Source: Oxyruncus cristatus (Eukaryota; Chordata; Aves; Passeriformes; Cotingidae). Taken from it: a stretch of DNA of 64,000 nt. The stretch is from assembly GCA_013399855.1 (NCBI GenBank), contig VXAY01002246.1:175416-239415 (forward strand). The letters are read 5' to 3'. This document shows, in pieces, positions 1 through 12,200 of the stretch. The position numbers and the translations under genes were made by a program. The number at the start of each line of letters is the position of its first letter. The first letter of the stretch is position 1. The notes beneath the pieces are model-generated. The model saw only the letters and a list, made by a program, of their open reading frames with translations. It did not search any database and was not told where the DNA came from.

Positions 1-385
1 CTATTGCAGGTAACAGGGAGTCACATGGAGACCTAATGGGCTTTGGCTCCAGCCCCGCGGGGGGGACCTGTTAGCTCCTCATTCCCTGGTGTAAGCTCCT
101 TATCTCTGCAGGGAGCTCTGGAACCGCTGGCAGCTCAGACAGGAACCCCTGGCAGCTCAGACAGCCCCAGCTCTGTCCCATGCCCAGGGCAGGGCTGAGC
201 CCCCCGCACTGGCACAGCCCCAGGACCACGTGTGGAGCCACCGTGTGATGTGGCTGCTCCCACCACAGCACAGACCCCGGGAGGGCACGGGCTGCTCCCG
301 GCACATCCCAGAGCACCACGGCCATGGCACAGGCAGGACACAGCCAGAGGGGACAGCAGGGAAGGGTTTCTGGGGCAGCACTCAC

Positions 386-601
386 CTGCACAGATGCCAT
401 GGCCCAGCCTGGGCAGGGGTCACTCTGCTGCCTGCCCTCCTCCCCCGTCCACGCCGGGACGTGGAGCACGGCCGAGCTCACGGTGAGGGACCGGCCCCGG
501 AGGAGCGCTGGGATCTCCCCTGGCACAAACACTGCTGTGCCGGGCAGGCTCTCAATGGCAGCAGGAAAACAGGGCGAGGATGGACCAGCCCTCCGCACCC
601 C
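386..601 (-). other. Weak candidate coding exon, unidentified
   Basis: On the minus strand a 216-base segment (72 codons, phase 0 at both ends) is open and flanked by an acceptor-like TTTCCTGTGCAG and a good donor, CAG/GTGAGTGC. The conceptual peptide contains AVFVPGEIPALLRGRSLTVS and has GC-rich third positions in its second half. I do not recognise the family and could not find partner exons in 602-2640. It lies beyond the MORF4L1 poly(A) site on the same strand, so it would belong to a different gene. A chance ORF in GC-rich DNA is equally possible. Confidence 0.22.
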
Positions 602-763
602 CTGCACAGGAAATCACCCTCAGATGGGAACAGAGGAAGGAAAAAGGTGACCCAGCTCGGGGGGCAGGAGGCACAGCTGGGATGCTGACACTGCACAGCA
701 CCACCCTCCAGCCAGGACCACCCCGGGGGACAGCCCATCACCTCTGCCCAGGCACCACCTCCC

Positions 764-769
764 AATAAA
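764..769 (+). promoter_or_regulatory. Possible poly(A) signal AATAAA
   Basis: AATAAA on the plus strand, in CCCAATAAAACC. It would suit the 3' end of a gene converging on MORF4L1 from the left, but no upstream coding exon is seen to support it. Confidence 0.25.
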
Positions 770-1117
770 ACCATTTCCTGCCTATAAATACACCTTCTGC
801 AGGAGGAGCTCGGCCAGCCCAGGGCACCCACAGACTCCAAGTTCACCATCCACCTCTCCAGGGATACACAAACCACACGTACAGACACTGGCACAGCTCC
901 AGGCACTCCATCCCATACCCAGCTCAAGAGACTCAGCTGAGGAGGGAATGAGTCCCCACCATGATCCAGCCCTGGAGCTGTGAGGGACAGGCCACGCTCG
1001 TCCCGCAGCACTGGGAGCAGCAGGAGCTCTGATGTGCTCGGGTACAAGGCAGGTGTTGTAACCCCTCACCTTGTAGAGACAGGGCCTGTACTTCAGCAGG
1101 GCTTTACCTCTGAACTT

Positions 1118-1169
1118 GGCACAGCACGATGATCTGAGAGGTCTTTTCCAGCCTAAAGGACTCTGTGAA
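1118..1169 (+). mobile_element. CR1 LINE 3' end fragment
   Basis: Short remnant matching the CR1 terminal segment (GATGATCTGAGAGGTC, then TTCCAGCCTAAAGGACTCTG). Orientation is judged from the CR1 3' end, which runs into a direct repeat resembling ATTCTGTG. Confidence 0.6.
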
Positions 1170-2042
1170 ACTGCTGCCTGGAAGCCGATTGATGCCTCGA
1201 GCCATCAGGGGACAGTCCACCCTTCCCAAAAGCTGGAAGGAGCAGAGGCTTCCCAGCCTGGAGGGGCAACACAGCACCAGGCACATCCTCTTCCTGGGGA
1301 GGCCGAGCACTGCAGGAGCAAAGCCCCGCGAGTCTGCCGCTCCTGCATCCAGAACACCCCTTGGCTGGGGAGGCAGGGACAGGACTGAGCCTCCCACTCC
1401 TGCTCACCTCCCTTCCCTGCCTGTGGACAGGCTGGAAAACAGAGCAGGTGGTGCCTCCTGAGCTCAGCAGAGGAGCAGCAGAGCAGAGGAGGCTCAGCGG
1501 GTCCCTCCATGTGAGGGGGATGTGGCTGTGACCCCCCAGGGTACAGGCCTTGCCCGGGGGGCTGTGGGCTGGTACCACCTCCAGCTCCTGCTCCCACCCT
1601 CACTCTGGCTGTCCTGCTCCCGATTTTCCAGCAGGTCACGAGGGAGCTTCCCACATAACAGGATCCCCAGAAGATCTGTCCAGGTCTCGGTACAAACACT
1701 GTTCTCTGAACACAAGCACTGACAGCAAAAGCTGTTTTCCCTCTCGGGGCAGCTGGCAAAGGATAAATGCATTGTTCAGCCCAGAACACGGTCCTGGCTC
1801 TGCGAAACGCAGTGATAAATAACGAGCAGTAGCTAATTAACCTAATTAATGAATCTGTGAGAAAGCAGACAGTGACTAGAACACCCCCAGGAGCCAGGGG
1901 AGCACCCACCTTCCCAGGGCTCCAGGGCTGCTGGAGCTGGGCAGGGAAGCCACGGTCCCTGTCCCTACTCTGCCTGCCCCGGGCAGGATTCCTGGCAGGA
2001 ACCCACCTCGGAAGCACTGCGGCAGCTCCCAGCCCTGCCTCA

Positions 2043-2056
2043 GTTTCCATGGCAAC
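2043..2056. promoter_or_regulatory. RFX X-box-like palindrome
   Basis: GTTTCCATGGCAAC is two half-sites, GTTTCC and GGCAAC, spaced by two bases. This is the usual X-box form bound by RFX factors. It lies between the MORF4L1 poly(A) site and the left edge. Function is inferred only from the motif. Confidence 0.4.
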
Positions 2057-2635
2057 TTCCCCTCACATCAGTGCTCAGTATTATTCTTTTTCCACTCAAC
2101 AACAGATCCTGCTGCTCTTTTAAAACAGCTCCTTATCCTGCCCGACCATGCCTGTCCCGGCCCGCCCTGCACAGCTCAGGACCCGCTGGGTGGGACTTTG
2201 TGCTCCGCTACAGGAGGGCACAGGGGCAGGGTGGGACCCGACCCTGCTGGATTCCTGTCCAGGGAATCTGCTCACACCTTCCCTCAGCCCCATCTTCACA
2301 CACAGGCAGCTCCTGGGAAGGCACAGCCCGTGCCTGGGGACATGTGGGTGCACAACCCTCGTGTTTCTCAGTCCCCACAGGAAGGGCACAATCCCACCCC
2401 ACCCACCCCAGACCAGCCCTTGGGCAGGCCAGGGCTTGGGACCCCAGATACTGTGATTTCCTGCAGTAACATCTGCGACTAAAACCTGGTATTTTGCCTG
2501 GAAATAGCAGTTACTCAGGCCAGAGCCAAGTCCTGCAACACCATTAATATCTGTCCCCAAACCCCTCCTTCCCTCGGCTCATCCTGGCCAGGACACTCAC
2601 AGGGTCACTTGATACAAACACAAACATCAGAAACA

Positions 2636-3205
2636 ACATCTGAAATTAAAAAAAGTTTATTTGCAGCTCCGTAAAACAGCTCCATGAAAGACCAACATTT
2701 CCAAACACTACGAGATGAGAACACGTTTTCCTACAGTTAGAATATAAAAAAAAGTCACAGTCCTTCAACTACCCCAAGAGAAGCGAACATTTACGGACCA
2801 AACATGGAACTCGCAGCACCAGCACGTCAATGGGTTGAGTCAGACTGTCAACAGCACCAACACAGGTGACACAGCCCCAGGGGTCTGTCGGACTATGGAA
2901 TAAAGCGGGTTAGTGAGGCCGGGCCTCATTCAGAGCAGCCCTACGAGCACGGAGTTCATACAGAGACACACCAAACACATTCCTTTACATCCCAGCGGCA
3001 CACACAGCGAGCCAGGAACGGCACAGAGCTGCCGGGAGCTCCGAGCGTCCATCGGGGACAAGACATCTTCCGAACTCTACATGCCAGCTCCATTTCACAC
3101 ACAACTTTGTTCACCTTATGTTTACAGGGCCTGTGCAAGAGCTGTGCAGTGGGGAGGTGAAGGACAGGATGCAGAAGTGGACAGTTACAGGGATCCAAAG
3201 TGGGG
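2636..3205 (-). other. MORF4L1: MORF4L1 3' untranslated region
   Basis: Sequence from the TAA stop (3206-3208) to the expected cleavage site, roughly 15-20 bases past the poly(A) signal at 2656-2661. This predicts a 3' UTR of about 560 bases in the final exon, with no intron signals. The exact cleavage base is inferred. Confidence 0.75.
2656..2661 (-). terminator. MORF4L1: MORF4L1 poly(A) signal AATAAA
   Basis: The plus strand reads TTTATT, giving a canonical AATAAA on the minus strand about 545 bases after the stop codon. Confidence 0.8.
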
Positions 3206-6200
3206 TTACACTGCTTTCCGGTGGTACTCCGGAGGGGCCACTTCGTAGTCACTGGCACTGAACAAGGCAGAGGAATTCTTTGCTAAATACCTACAGAAAT
3301 AATAAATACATTAAATTAACTTCCTGCCCGTTCAGAACCATGTGAGTCCTCAGGTGTTAGTCCAGACCACACAAAGGGATTTGAGCAGCTCAAATCTCAC
3401 ATGTAGCCACTCACACCAGCTGTGTCAGGTTAACTCCACATTTGACAGCTCAGGCCAAAAAAATCAATTAAAACCCAAGATCAATTCCAAACAAGCTGTC
3501 AAACTGCTCTGGCTCCAGGTGAGGTCATGATTAATAAGATGGAACAGCTGACATTTGAGGTTCAGGCAGCTGCAGTACATCTACTACTGATCTACTCAAA
3601 GGGAACAGGACTCCAGGGAGTTCAGTCTGCACAAACAGGGAACCTCAGGGGCTGAATGAACGATGGCAAAACAAGGCACGGCCAGAGATAAATGTTATGT
3701 GCCCCTAACTCTCATCAAATGGATTCAGGGATTTCAGGTCACTGCCTTCACATTTCTGCCTTTACAGCCAAAGCTCTTCAGCGCCTGCATTTACTTCAGA
3801 CTGACCCAAAAGACCAGGATCTACTCAAGGCTCATCCTGGATTTACTGAGGGTTTTCTTTCGACTTCCAATTGCTTATCCAATCACAGAATCCTGGAATG
3901 GTTTGGGTTGGTAGGGATCTTAAGGCTCATTTCATTTCACATTAAAGCCTTTTATTATCATTCAGGATGCTGTTTTCCTCCCAGATATCCCACAGCCACA
4001 GGGTTGCAGCACAAGTACACTAAAGCTCCAGTGACTGTCTGTCCCAGAAAAAACATCCATAAAGTTCATCAGTTTTGAAATATTTGCTCAATTGCCATTG
4101 AGTAACTGTTGTGTAATTCAACAGCTTGCTGGAATTATCATCTGCTTTTTATAGCAACTAGAAATAAAAGTTGAAGCATTTATTTTGAAACAAGTAGCAG
4201 ATTTGGGCAGTTTAGAAGTGCAGACTAACAGAATCCAGGAATGGTTTGTGTTGGAAGGGACCTCAAAGCTCATCCAGTGCCCCCCCCTGCCCTGGGCAGG
4301 GACACCTCCTGCTAGCCCAGGTTGCTCCAAGCCCCGTCCACCCTGGCCTTGGACACTCCCAGGGATCCAGGGGCAGCCACAGCTACTCTGGGCAACCTGT
4401 GCCAGGGCCTCCCCACCCTCCCAGGGAAGGATTCCTTGCCACCATCCCATCTAACCCTGCCCTCTGGCAGTGGGAAGCCACTCCCCCTTGTCCTGGCACT
4501 AGTAATAATCTCAGTGTAACAGGAGGGAATTAAAACCATCCTTACTGTGCTCCTGCACAGCAGAGTCGGAGCTTCGCTGGGATCTGACACTTCACTGTGA
4601 ACATCCCACACACAGGCCCCAAATCATACAACAATTCACTGAAAACAGGCAGCAATACAACAGCCTGTGCTTCCTGAACTTGGCCTCTCTTGCTGCAAGA
4701 CGTTCCCAGTACTTACTTTAAGAAGTCATGCAAATAGTTTAACAGCAAAGCCAGGCTCTTCTCGTCCAGAGGCGTGTAGGCGAGCATGGCTCCGATCCGC
4801 ACTGCTCCAAAGGAAGGAGCACGGGTTACTCACAGCAACAGCTTCAACAAGTGCTCAAGTACAGCCCCCAACTTCCCAGCAGCACAGAAAAGCAGCCCAG
4901 CAACCCACTCCAATATGCACAAGCTCAACTGGACCGTTAAAAGCCCATTTCCACTCCAAAGCCCCAGATGGCTCTGAGCATTTTGGATACATGGAGTAAG
5001 GAAAGAGTGAACCCACGATCCAGAGCTGCCTGTCACAGACTCAAGAGGGGAAAAGACGTATTTGTATCCTTCCAGCTGTTCTTCCTCACCCTCCCGAGGT
5101 GGTACTCACCAAACAGCCTCAGGAGGTGTGGGGCCCCATAGACCTGAGACATGGGAGCATCCGGGTGATCCGCCAGGATTTCGGCGTACTGGGGCCTCTC
5201 AAACTTGTAGAGCAGCTGAGTTCCCAGCATGACGTTGAAATACTCCTTAATTCCAGCCACCACCTCGTTGACAGCGTATTCCCTGGGGGCAGAGAACACT
5301 GCCAGCCTTGCTCCAAGGACGGGATGGACACGGGGGAGCCCTGGCTTGGTGAGACCAGCAAAATCCTGGGGATCTTGTACAGGCCTTCAGATTTTTCAGG
5401 GAAATTTGTCTGGAGACCCCACAATGTACAGCCACAGGGAGTGGTGCATTTCCAGACCTCCCTTAAAAATGGGCTATTCTGAACTCAGGATTTAGGCAAA
5501 CCAGGAGCAGCCTTGTTTTTAGTCACCCACTCAGAGAGATGAACTCTTGGAGCAGCCCTTCCAAAGAACAGGCAGGATTTTAAGGACACTCACCAGCTCC
5601 TCTCTTTTCACCGAAGTTCATCCCAACTCACAACACTTTAGAAGTACAACAGTGAAGTAACTGGACTGAACTCCTGCTTAAAGAGAGGGACAGCCCCCAA
5701 TATTTCAAGGAACCTGATCCCTTCTTCCCAGGCCTCTCCTGCCATATTCCTGCAGGCCTCCAAGTTCACCCTGCCTGTAGAGGAATTAGTGACACTGAGA
5801 AGCCCAGCCCTCACTCCACCCTGCCAACACATTCAGAACAGACATCAGGACAATTACATCACAGGAGGTTAAAACACCCTGAGAAGTCAACAATCTGCCT
5901 CCTCCTGAATGGCAGAAAATGACTTCCCCTTTCTGTTCTCTCTCCCTTTCAAACAGGAAAGCTTCCTTCAGAATAAACACACCTTGTTTTGGTCAGGGCT
6001 GACTGCCGGGGTAATTACAAATGAGTAATTAGCTCTGCTCATCTGAATGTTTTACAAGTCCTCACGCACCTCCCTGCCCCTGTGCCTGGGAGGGAGCCCA
6101 GGAGCTCTGAGCTCACCTACCAGGCAGCTTTTTTGGGCTGTTTGTATCATCTTCCCTCAGGAAAAGGCTTAGGAAGAGTGAGAGAAGCAGATATAATACC

Positions 6201-9200
6201 CAGAAAGCAGAACTGCAGTCTGGAATTACCCCCTCAAGATTTCTAACTTCCTCCATCACCTTGGTCTTGGAACAGGATGCTGGACATTGGGCTGGGCCAT
6301 GTTTCATGAGTTTACTCGATTTTCCAAGTCCAACAACAACAGCAAAAGAAGTGTTTAAGGCTGGGAATGGCCACAACTCACTTGTTATCAGTATTTCCTC
6401 GGGATTTTTTGTAGTTTGCATAATCCTCTAAAATGGAGTCAACGTTCTTCTTGGCAGGAAGGTAGAAGAGCTGCAAAGAAGTAAAACAGAACAAATACGA
6501 GTTGCCTAATTTTTGCAGACATTTATACCTGGAAGCTGAACTGAAACCAATGCACACAAGGGCATTTCTAGACTGAAAACAGCAGGTTAAGATGTGTTAT
6601 TGAAGGAACACCCCCAACTGCTTTAATGGACATACAAAACCCCAACCAACCTGAGCACCCCAGGCTATGGAAGGTGTCCCTGCCCATGGCAGGGAGTGGA
6701 ATGAGATTGGCTTTCATGTCCCTTCCCACCCAAACCATCCCAGGATTCTACAACTACATCCATGTTTCCATTTAACTCTCGTGCTGCTCAACAGAGTTGA
6801 TCAACCTGATGATGAACTACTGAATTAGAGTTAAATAAAGTCACGCCAAGAGTCACAGGTACATAACAAGGCCCACACGTGCCCCCCAGCCTGGACCATG
6901 ATTGTTACACGTCTGGGGTGGCCCAAACTGTTCTCTTGCCAAGTCACCTGCTTCTGCCTGGTGATCAAGTCCCAGTCATCTACCAGCCATGGCTTCAGCT
7001 CTTCTGGGATCTTCACCTTTACTTCAACTCTGTTCATAAATGTTTCTTCCTGAGAAAGGCAAAGCCACACTCGTTACTCCCAGGCAATAATCGTGAGCAC
7101 AGCCCCGTGCCTGTTTTCTACCCGGCCCCCCAGGAGGGAATGGAAGACACTCACACTTTCCACCGTTGGATCTACTCGAGCCCTTTTCTTCCTCGGGGGC
7201 TGGGGAGTCTCACTGGTGCTGCTCCCCTCTCCAATGCCTGGAGCTGTGCAGAACACAGACTTTATCAGTGACAAACACCAGGAAAGATTTACAAGAAGGA
7301 TTTAAGACTCAGATTTCCCTCAGATCACCTTCTTGCTTGGTTGGTGTTTGTGTGAAATATTACTTGTGCTCGGGAAGTCCCACGTTTGTGACAGTTTAAA
7401 CTGCTGCACCGACACGTACCTGCAGGGGGAGGTTTCTGCACTAAAGCCAAACCAACGTGTCACTGTAATATTCTCTAGCAGACTTTTTGGGCCCAGCAGC
7501 TCAGCTTTGCAGCTGAGTCCCACCTCCAGTTCAGTAAGAAAACGTAAATCTGACCTATGAAGTTACTTCCACAGATCCATGGAGGTCACTTTGCTTTTAA
7601 TCTGCAAGAGGTCAAAATCCTGACAGACTGAAAGAAGCAGATTTTGTGCCAAGCAGAGGAGTGTGCTCCCCTCCTGGGCAGGGAGGGACCGAGGAGTGCG
7701 GGAGGGACAGCACAAGGCAACAGTAAGTTACAGATTTAAGGTCTTTCCAGCTAAGAATCTTTCACTAAGGGGATCCACTTATATACAAAATACATACTTA
7801 CTTTTCTGCTTGTTCTTTTTTGTTTTCCTGCAAAAAGAACACAAAGTATTGCAAATACAAAGAGAGTGGTACTTCAGGAAGACAAAGCAGAAAGCCAGAA
7901 CAATTGTCCACTAAGTTCAGCACAAGGAGCAGATACTCAGGGACCTGGGGAGTGTTTAGATAAAAACATGGGAAAGAAATACCAGCTATGACTTCCCTTC
8001 ACAGTTATAACACTACAAGATTTTTCATGTAACAGGTCAGAATTCACCTTTTCTTTGGATGTTTTGTTCTTCCCAAGTGCTCCTGGAGAACTGCACTAGA
8101 TCTGTAGATGTTTTATTTCTGTATTTCAAACAGAATACGGGACAAAGAAACAGAAGTGCTGGGAACTACCAGATAAATCTCAGTTAACTGAATCAAGTTC
8201 CAGTAAAAAATTGAACCCCCCCCCGTTTTACCACTACAGCAGCAGAGGGAAGTTTCAGTAGCACTTTGTGTATTTGCTTCCCATTTTCATGAAGTTAACT
8301 AGAGTACTACTTCCTAGTCATGTCTCAATTTTCTCCCTGCTAACAGCAGGCCAGTTCAACTGCTCAAAAAGCAGTTTGTGTGGGTAAAACTCATTACCAG
8401 TCAGAGATTATTTCCTTGCAAATTCACCACTACCTCAAGTGACTCATTTTCAGGCTCTGAGCTGGGTTTATCTGAGCCAGGAAAAAGGCAGAGTCCCAAG
8501 GAAGGGCTGAAGATAGCAAGAGTAAGGGTTGTTTTTTTCTTTACACTTCAAGTCAAACAAGCAATAGGCTGAAACTGGGGGCAGAATAAAGCTCATCTAT
8601 CCAGGAAGAAGGAGCAATGGCCAAGTGAAGTCACTGATAGCGGACTGGTGTACTGAAGAGAAAGGCTTTTCTTCCAAATCTAAAGCAAACAGGGAGGAAC
8701 AGGGAGTTCTTCCCAGAATTAAAATCACAAGATAAAAATTATGTTAAGCATTAGAATAGAAGCAGAGTTTTAACCACTGGAACAGAGGGGCAATATAACA
8801 TAAATAATGTGAAGTCCTTATCAAGTATAAAGCTGAACAGCACCATGCAGGTGCCTCATGCTGCAGGTAATCCTTTCCTGCAAGGACAAGTGGAATGCAA
8901 GTCCTGAAGGGACACAAGATTGAACCCACCTAGGATGGGTTAAACACATCCTTTTGTGCCCCTTCACAACCACATGGGAAGAGAAGCCCAAACTTGCACT
9001 GCCTTCTCTTTCCACAGCCCCGCTGTGCATTTCCCTATTTCTCCCTTCACTGCCATTTTTCACTGAACTGCACAACAAAACTGAAAAGCACCACGGAAGT
9101 CTCAAAGAAGCTTCTGGGGAAAGAACTTTAATTAAAAGCCTGAACAGAGGTGGGAGGTGCTGAAGGTTTCACAGTGCACACTTAGAGGGGGAATGTGGGG

Positions 9201-12200
9201 GGGGGATCACAACAATAAGAGGTGAAACCCAAGGAACTGAGCAATCTCTCCCCAAGACAGATGAAAACCACCAAAAAAGTCCCAAAGCAGCAGACATTAA
9301 AATGACAGGAGTCATCCCCCTCCTTCCTCACCTCTTCAAAAAGAGATCAGGCTGCCAGAAGATGATGGGGAGGCCAGAAGTCCAAAGGGTTCAGAAGTTA
9401 CTGGATAATATAAGACAGTCCCACACAGGGACATGAAACCATCACACAGACACAGCCTCCAGCTCTGAGGTCCCTCAGTCACAGAGAGCTGGCAGCACAG
9501 AGGTGTCTGGGGAGAGCATCTCTGGCCCTGACTCACTGGTTCCCTCTGAGCACACGTCCCTGGTGGCCAGAGAGGAAGAGGGGAAGGAACCTCCAGCCCG
9601 AGCTGGTCCCAGAGCTGTCCCAGCCCTGCACAACTGGCAGGGTTTGGATGGTGTTTGGCATTTGGAGGGCCTGGAGTGCCTGGCAGAGCCACCAGCTGTG
9701 CCCAAGGGAGCAGGGGATGCCCCGAGCCAGGCAGAGAACACACCTTGGCATGTTCAGGTCAACAACAAGACCTGTATTGGCAAAAAAACCAGCTAATGTT
9801 GATTTTAAATAAACCCACCACCACACCAATCCACTGCTGCCAAACTTACACCACCCAGCTGAGGACTCCGAGAGTCTCTACAAGAAGTGGAGGGAAGCAA
9901 AGAGGTTTGGACTGCAGGACAGGACACCTGGTGTGACAGTGCACCCCTCACTCACCGTGTGGAGATGGCAGGGGTCTCCAGGCAGCAAACAGTGTGGGCT
10001 CCATCCCGTCGGAAAAACCTGTGGGTAAGGAGAGAATGTCAGACCTCGTGTTCAGCCTTCAAACGGGTCTGAGCATTTCCTCTCCCTCAGCCTCCAAGCA
10101 GGGGAGAAAAACAGGGAGACTTTGTTGGAAGCAGCACAGAGGGAAGCACTGGATCTGGTATTGGTCAGAGATGAGCAGCAAGACCAGTGCAACAACATGG
10201 GACCTGTTCTAACCCACCTCCCCCAGGCCAGGCTGCTGCTCCAACAACAGCTTTGCCTCTTCCCCTTCACAACTCAAAATCCATCACCAAAGAATCAGTT
10301 TTCCAATCAATGAAACAGAAGTTTCAGAGAACTACCTTATGTCTGCCTTGCTCTTCTGGACACGACCACAAGAGCTCAGGACAGTGGTGGCAGCAGAAAG
10401 CCAATGTTTTCCAAAACTTGTTTCAACCAGGAATGAAGTCAGACCTGGTAATGTGGTTTAAGCTTTACAGCTTCACAGGGGCTTAAACCAAAGTCATTTT
10501 TGCCACTGGGTCTCTCTTGGACGCAACATCAGGTGTGGGTGAGAGGATTAGCCCAACTCTGACTTTAAGCCCAGGTTAACACTTAGTGTTTACTCAGCCA
10601 GAAACAACTCACCCCTGCTCTCAGCCTGAGCTGTGTGTGACTCAAGCTGGACCCTACTCTGCAGTTACTACTGCCATGCTCTCTGTAGTGCAAACTACTC
10701 ACAGTCGTCCCTGCCTCTGTCAAACTTACACCTGGGACTAACCCTCCTCCCACTGACTCACCTGTGAGACAACTCCGGTGCCCCTTAAGCAGCAAAATTA
10801 GTAATGGTCATAATTTAGACCTGGTTTAATTAGATTTTAATGACAATCATTATCAACTATCTACACAGAGAGGTGGGTTGGGTTTTTTCACCCTCAGAGG
10901 AAGAAAAGCAGCGCCTGGGCCCTGTCAGAGGTTGGTGCTGAGCTGACAGAGCACAACCTGACCTGGTGCTGGAGCCCCCGGGAGCCCCAGCAGAGCACTG
11001 GGATCAGCCAGATCCACTGGCCCCCCATTCCAGACACCAGGAGCCGATTACAGCCCGGGTTAGGCTGTGACCAATCCCAAAGTGAAACTGCTTCAGCATC
11101 CAGAGCAAAAACCACCTCCCTGACCCCACTACTGCTGCCCTTCTCAGAGCAATGATTCATGGTTCGTAACAAAGCTGCCCATAAATGACACATGAAATCT
11201 CAGGCTGCTGCCAAATCCACTTCTGAAGAACTGATGCCATTCCAGCAGCTTCCCCATGAACACCAGAATCATCAGTGGAGTCAGGAATTCAAAACATCCC
11301 ATTAGTAATGACCATCTTCATAATTAAGTGAAACACTGCCCCAAACAGAGGAGTTTGGTGACAAATGAGCAAAGCAGCAGAGCTGCACTGACTGTGTGAG
11401 AATCTACCACGACTCCTCTTCTGAAAACCAAAAGGATGGAGAGAAAAATCTGACAGTTACAGCCTCAAATTAATTCTTCCAACAAATGTCTGAGCTTGCT
11501 CCTGGTCTCTTAAGATGCAAACCCATTTTTAATAGAGTATAGGTTTAGTTTTGTCCAAACCAGCCGAATAGACTCTTTAAATGCAGTTTTGATAATTCTG
11601 CAGTGGGAAGGCATTGTAAGGATTTTATTCCCAAGTGCTTGCAGAGCCTGGAAGAAGTGGGAAATTCTATATGGAAACTGATTTCACTGAGAGACACGAG
11701 ACTTATCAGCAATCACCACTTTTTGAGTGTCAGGTCACCAACTCAAGAGGAACAGAGTGCAAAAAATGTAGGATATGTTTACTCAGTGCCCCCATTCAGT
11801 CCTGAACTCTTCACCAGCTAAAGGCAGTTTAATGAAATACTTCAACAAAGGCCTTTTTGACATCATGTAACACACCTTTTGCATGGGCTGAGTCACAAGA
11901 AATGGAGTTTAACCTGCAGACCCATTCTAAGAAAAATCCTACAGATCAAAACGGACAAGCAAAGGTTTAAGAACTGTTTGGGGTGGGGGGCTGGGGGTTG
12001 CTTTGTGTGGTTTTTTAAATAAAAACCTTCTTACACTTCAACATTCTTCTGCTGCAGACCAGAAGTTTTCTTGCCTGGAGCAGCTCCTCTCATCTTCCCC
12101 TCTGCATATTGTTCCCTTTAAAAAGAGGAAATTCATAAATGAGACTTTAATGGAAAACAAGCTTGTTTTTGTTTTTGGTTTTTTTGTGTGTGTGTTTTTT

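Larger units (their letters stand above)
1..2635. other. Region left of MORF4L1, no firm gene
   Basis: GC-rich unique sequence. A plus-strand AATAAA lies at 764-769; it could be the 3' end of a convergent gene entering from the left. In human the tail-to-tail neighbour of MORF4L1 is CTSH, but no cathepsin H coding exon is visible here. Other contents are a short CR1 piece at about 1118-1169, an RFX-like palindrome at 2043-2056 and the weak exon candidate at 386-601. Confidence 0.5.

Noticed and set aside
1069..1117. Exon-like segment ending YRPCLYK with a donor AAG/GTGAGG on the minus strand
   Set aside because: There is no polypyrimidine tract or acceptor, and the upstream sequence is a CR1 fragment.
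9958..10018. Possible alternative MORF4L1 exon with donor ACACG/GTGAGTGAG on the minus strand
   Set aside because: The encoded residues match no MORF4L1 isoform I know, and the 12 exons already give the complete 323-residue protein in frame.
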